From the NCBI GenBank assembly GCA_937952395.1, contig CALFYV010000064.1, positions 1-5,843 of the forward strand: a stretch of 5,843 bases of DNA. The letters are read 5' to 3'. The translations under genes were made by a program, and so were the position numbers. Of this stretch, positions 5,557 through 5,843 are shown in pieces. The stretch is from an uncultured Bacteriovoracaceae bacterium. Its GTDB lineage: Bacteria; Bdellovibrionota; Bacteriovoracia; Bacteriovoracales; Bacteriovoracaceae. The notes beneath the pieces are model-generated. The model worked only from the letters and a program-made list of their open reading frames with translations. It ran no database searches and was not told where the DNA came from. How positions within the stretch are numbered: the first letter of the stretch is position 1; every line of letters starts with the position of its first letter.

Positions 5557-5843
5557 ATGCCTTATTTTGTTCATGGTAGTATTGAAGTTATTTGCGGGCC
5601 AATGTTTTCAGGCAAAACTGAAGAGTTGATTCGTCGAGTGAGGCGAGCGCAGATTGCCAGACAAAAGATTCAGATTTTTAAGCCTGCCATCGATACTCGC
5701 TATGATGAAGTGGCAGTTGTGAGTCACTCCTCTCAGAGTGTACAAAGTGAGCCCGTGGCCAATTCCATTGATGTTTTACTTAATTTAAAGGATTCGACTA
5801 GAGTTGTGGCCATTGATGAAATTCAATTTTTTGATAATGGTAT
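5557..5843 (+). CDS. tdk: Thymidine kinase (type II, TK1-like), N-terminal part, runs off the right edge
   Basis: Cytoplasmic salvage enzyme that phosphorylates thymidine to dTMP using ATP. The first 95 codons are present, about half of a usual bacterial enzyme of around 190-200 residues. The start MPYFVHGSIEVICGPMFSGK carries the P-loop GPMFSGKT at 14-21, followed by EELIRRVRRAQIA, and then the family segment IFKPAIDTRYD at 40-50. VVAIDEIQFFD at 83-93 is the Walker B and catalytic region: Asp87 for metal and Glu88, equivalent to the human TK1 general base Glu98. The zinc site and lasso loop lie beyond the window. A strong purine-rich ribosome site, AGGAAGGGGA at 5541-5550, precedes the ATG. 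The gene follows a terminator, so it is probably transcribed separately from the ABC operon. Its codons look somewhat less AT-biased than the operon's. Confidence 0.95.
   Translation, partial: MPYFVHGSIEVICGPMFSGKTEELIRRVRRAQIARQKIQIFKPAIDTRYDEVAVVSHSSQSVQSEPVANSIDVLLNLKDSTRVVAIDEIQFFDNG

Overview
The window holds a compact, AT-rich bacterial locus, roughly one third G+C by eye. Five co-directional genes overlap or abut, with no intergenic DNA between them, and appear to form one operon. A divergently transcribed gene fragment lies at the left edge and the start of an independent gene lies at the right edge. The gene content suggests a Gram-negative, double-membrane bacterium. The combination of a GldA/GldF/GldG-type ABC transporter with a DUF4340 protein, next to a DHH phosphoesterase and a type II thymidine kinase, fits Bdellovibrionota or a related 'deltaproteobacterial' lineage. 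Spirochaetes are an alternative. This placement is inference; there is no rRNA or other marker gene to settle it.

Layout: (1) 1-87, minus strand: the first 29 codons of a DHH-family phosphoesterase (NrnA/RecJ-like). (2) 88-223: a divergent control region with a perfect 6-2-6 palindrome at 111-124. (3) 224-1159: ABC ATPase of the GldA type. (4) 1156-1908: six-helix ABC-2 permease of the GldF type. (5) 1909-3423: GldG-like membrane-anchored periplasmic subunit. (6) 3423-4808: DUF4340-like protein with one N-terminal anchor and a large predicted periplasmic part. (7) 4805-5467: polytopic membrane protein, possibly Yip1-like. (8) 5491-5519: a convincing Rho-independent terminator closing the operon. 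(9) 5557-5843: the N-terminal 95 codons of thymidine kinase (tdk), running off the window.

How the genes probably work together: the ATPase powers a membrane core made of the GldF-type permease. The GldG-type and DUF4340 proteins supply periplasmic domains, and the last membrane protein is a candidate accessory or assembly factor. The four junctions are ATGA, TAA-ATG, TAATG and ATGA, so translation of the five genes is probably coupled, which suits subunits of one complex. The substrate is unknown. Homology to 'gliding' proteins does not by itself show gliding motility. I see no CRISPR array, tRNA, rRNA, insertion sequence or phage feature. The most open questions are the last two operon genes (a possible three-repeat architecture in the DUF4340 protein, and the unassigned membrane protein) and the palindrome in the divergent promoter region.
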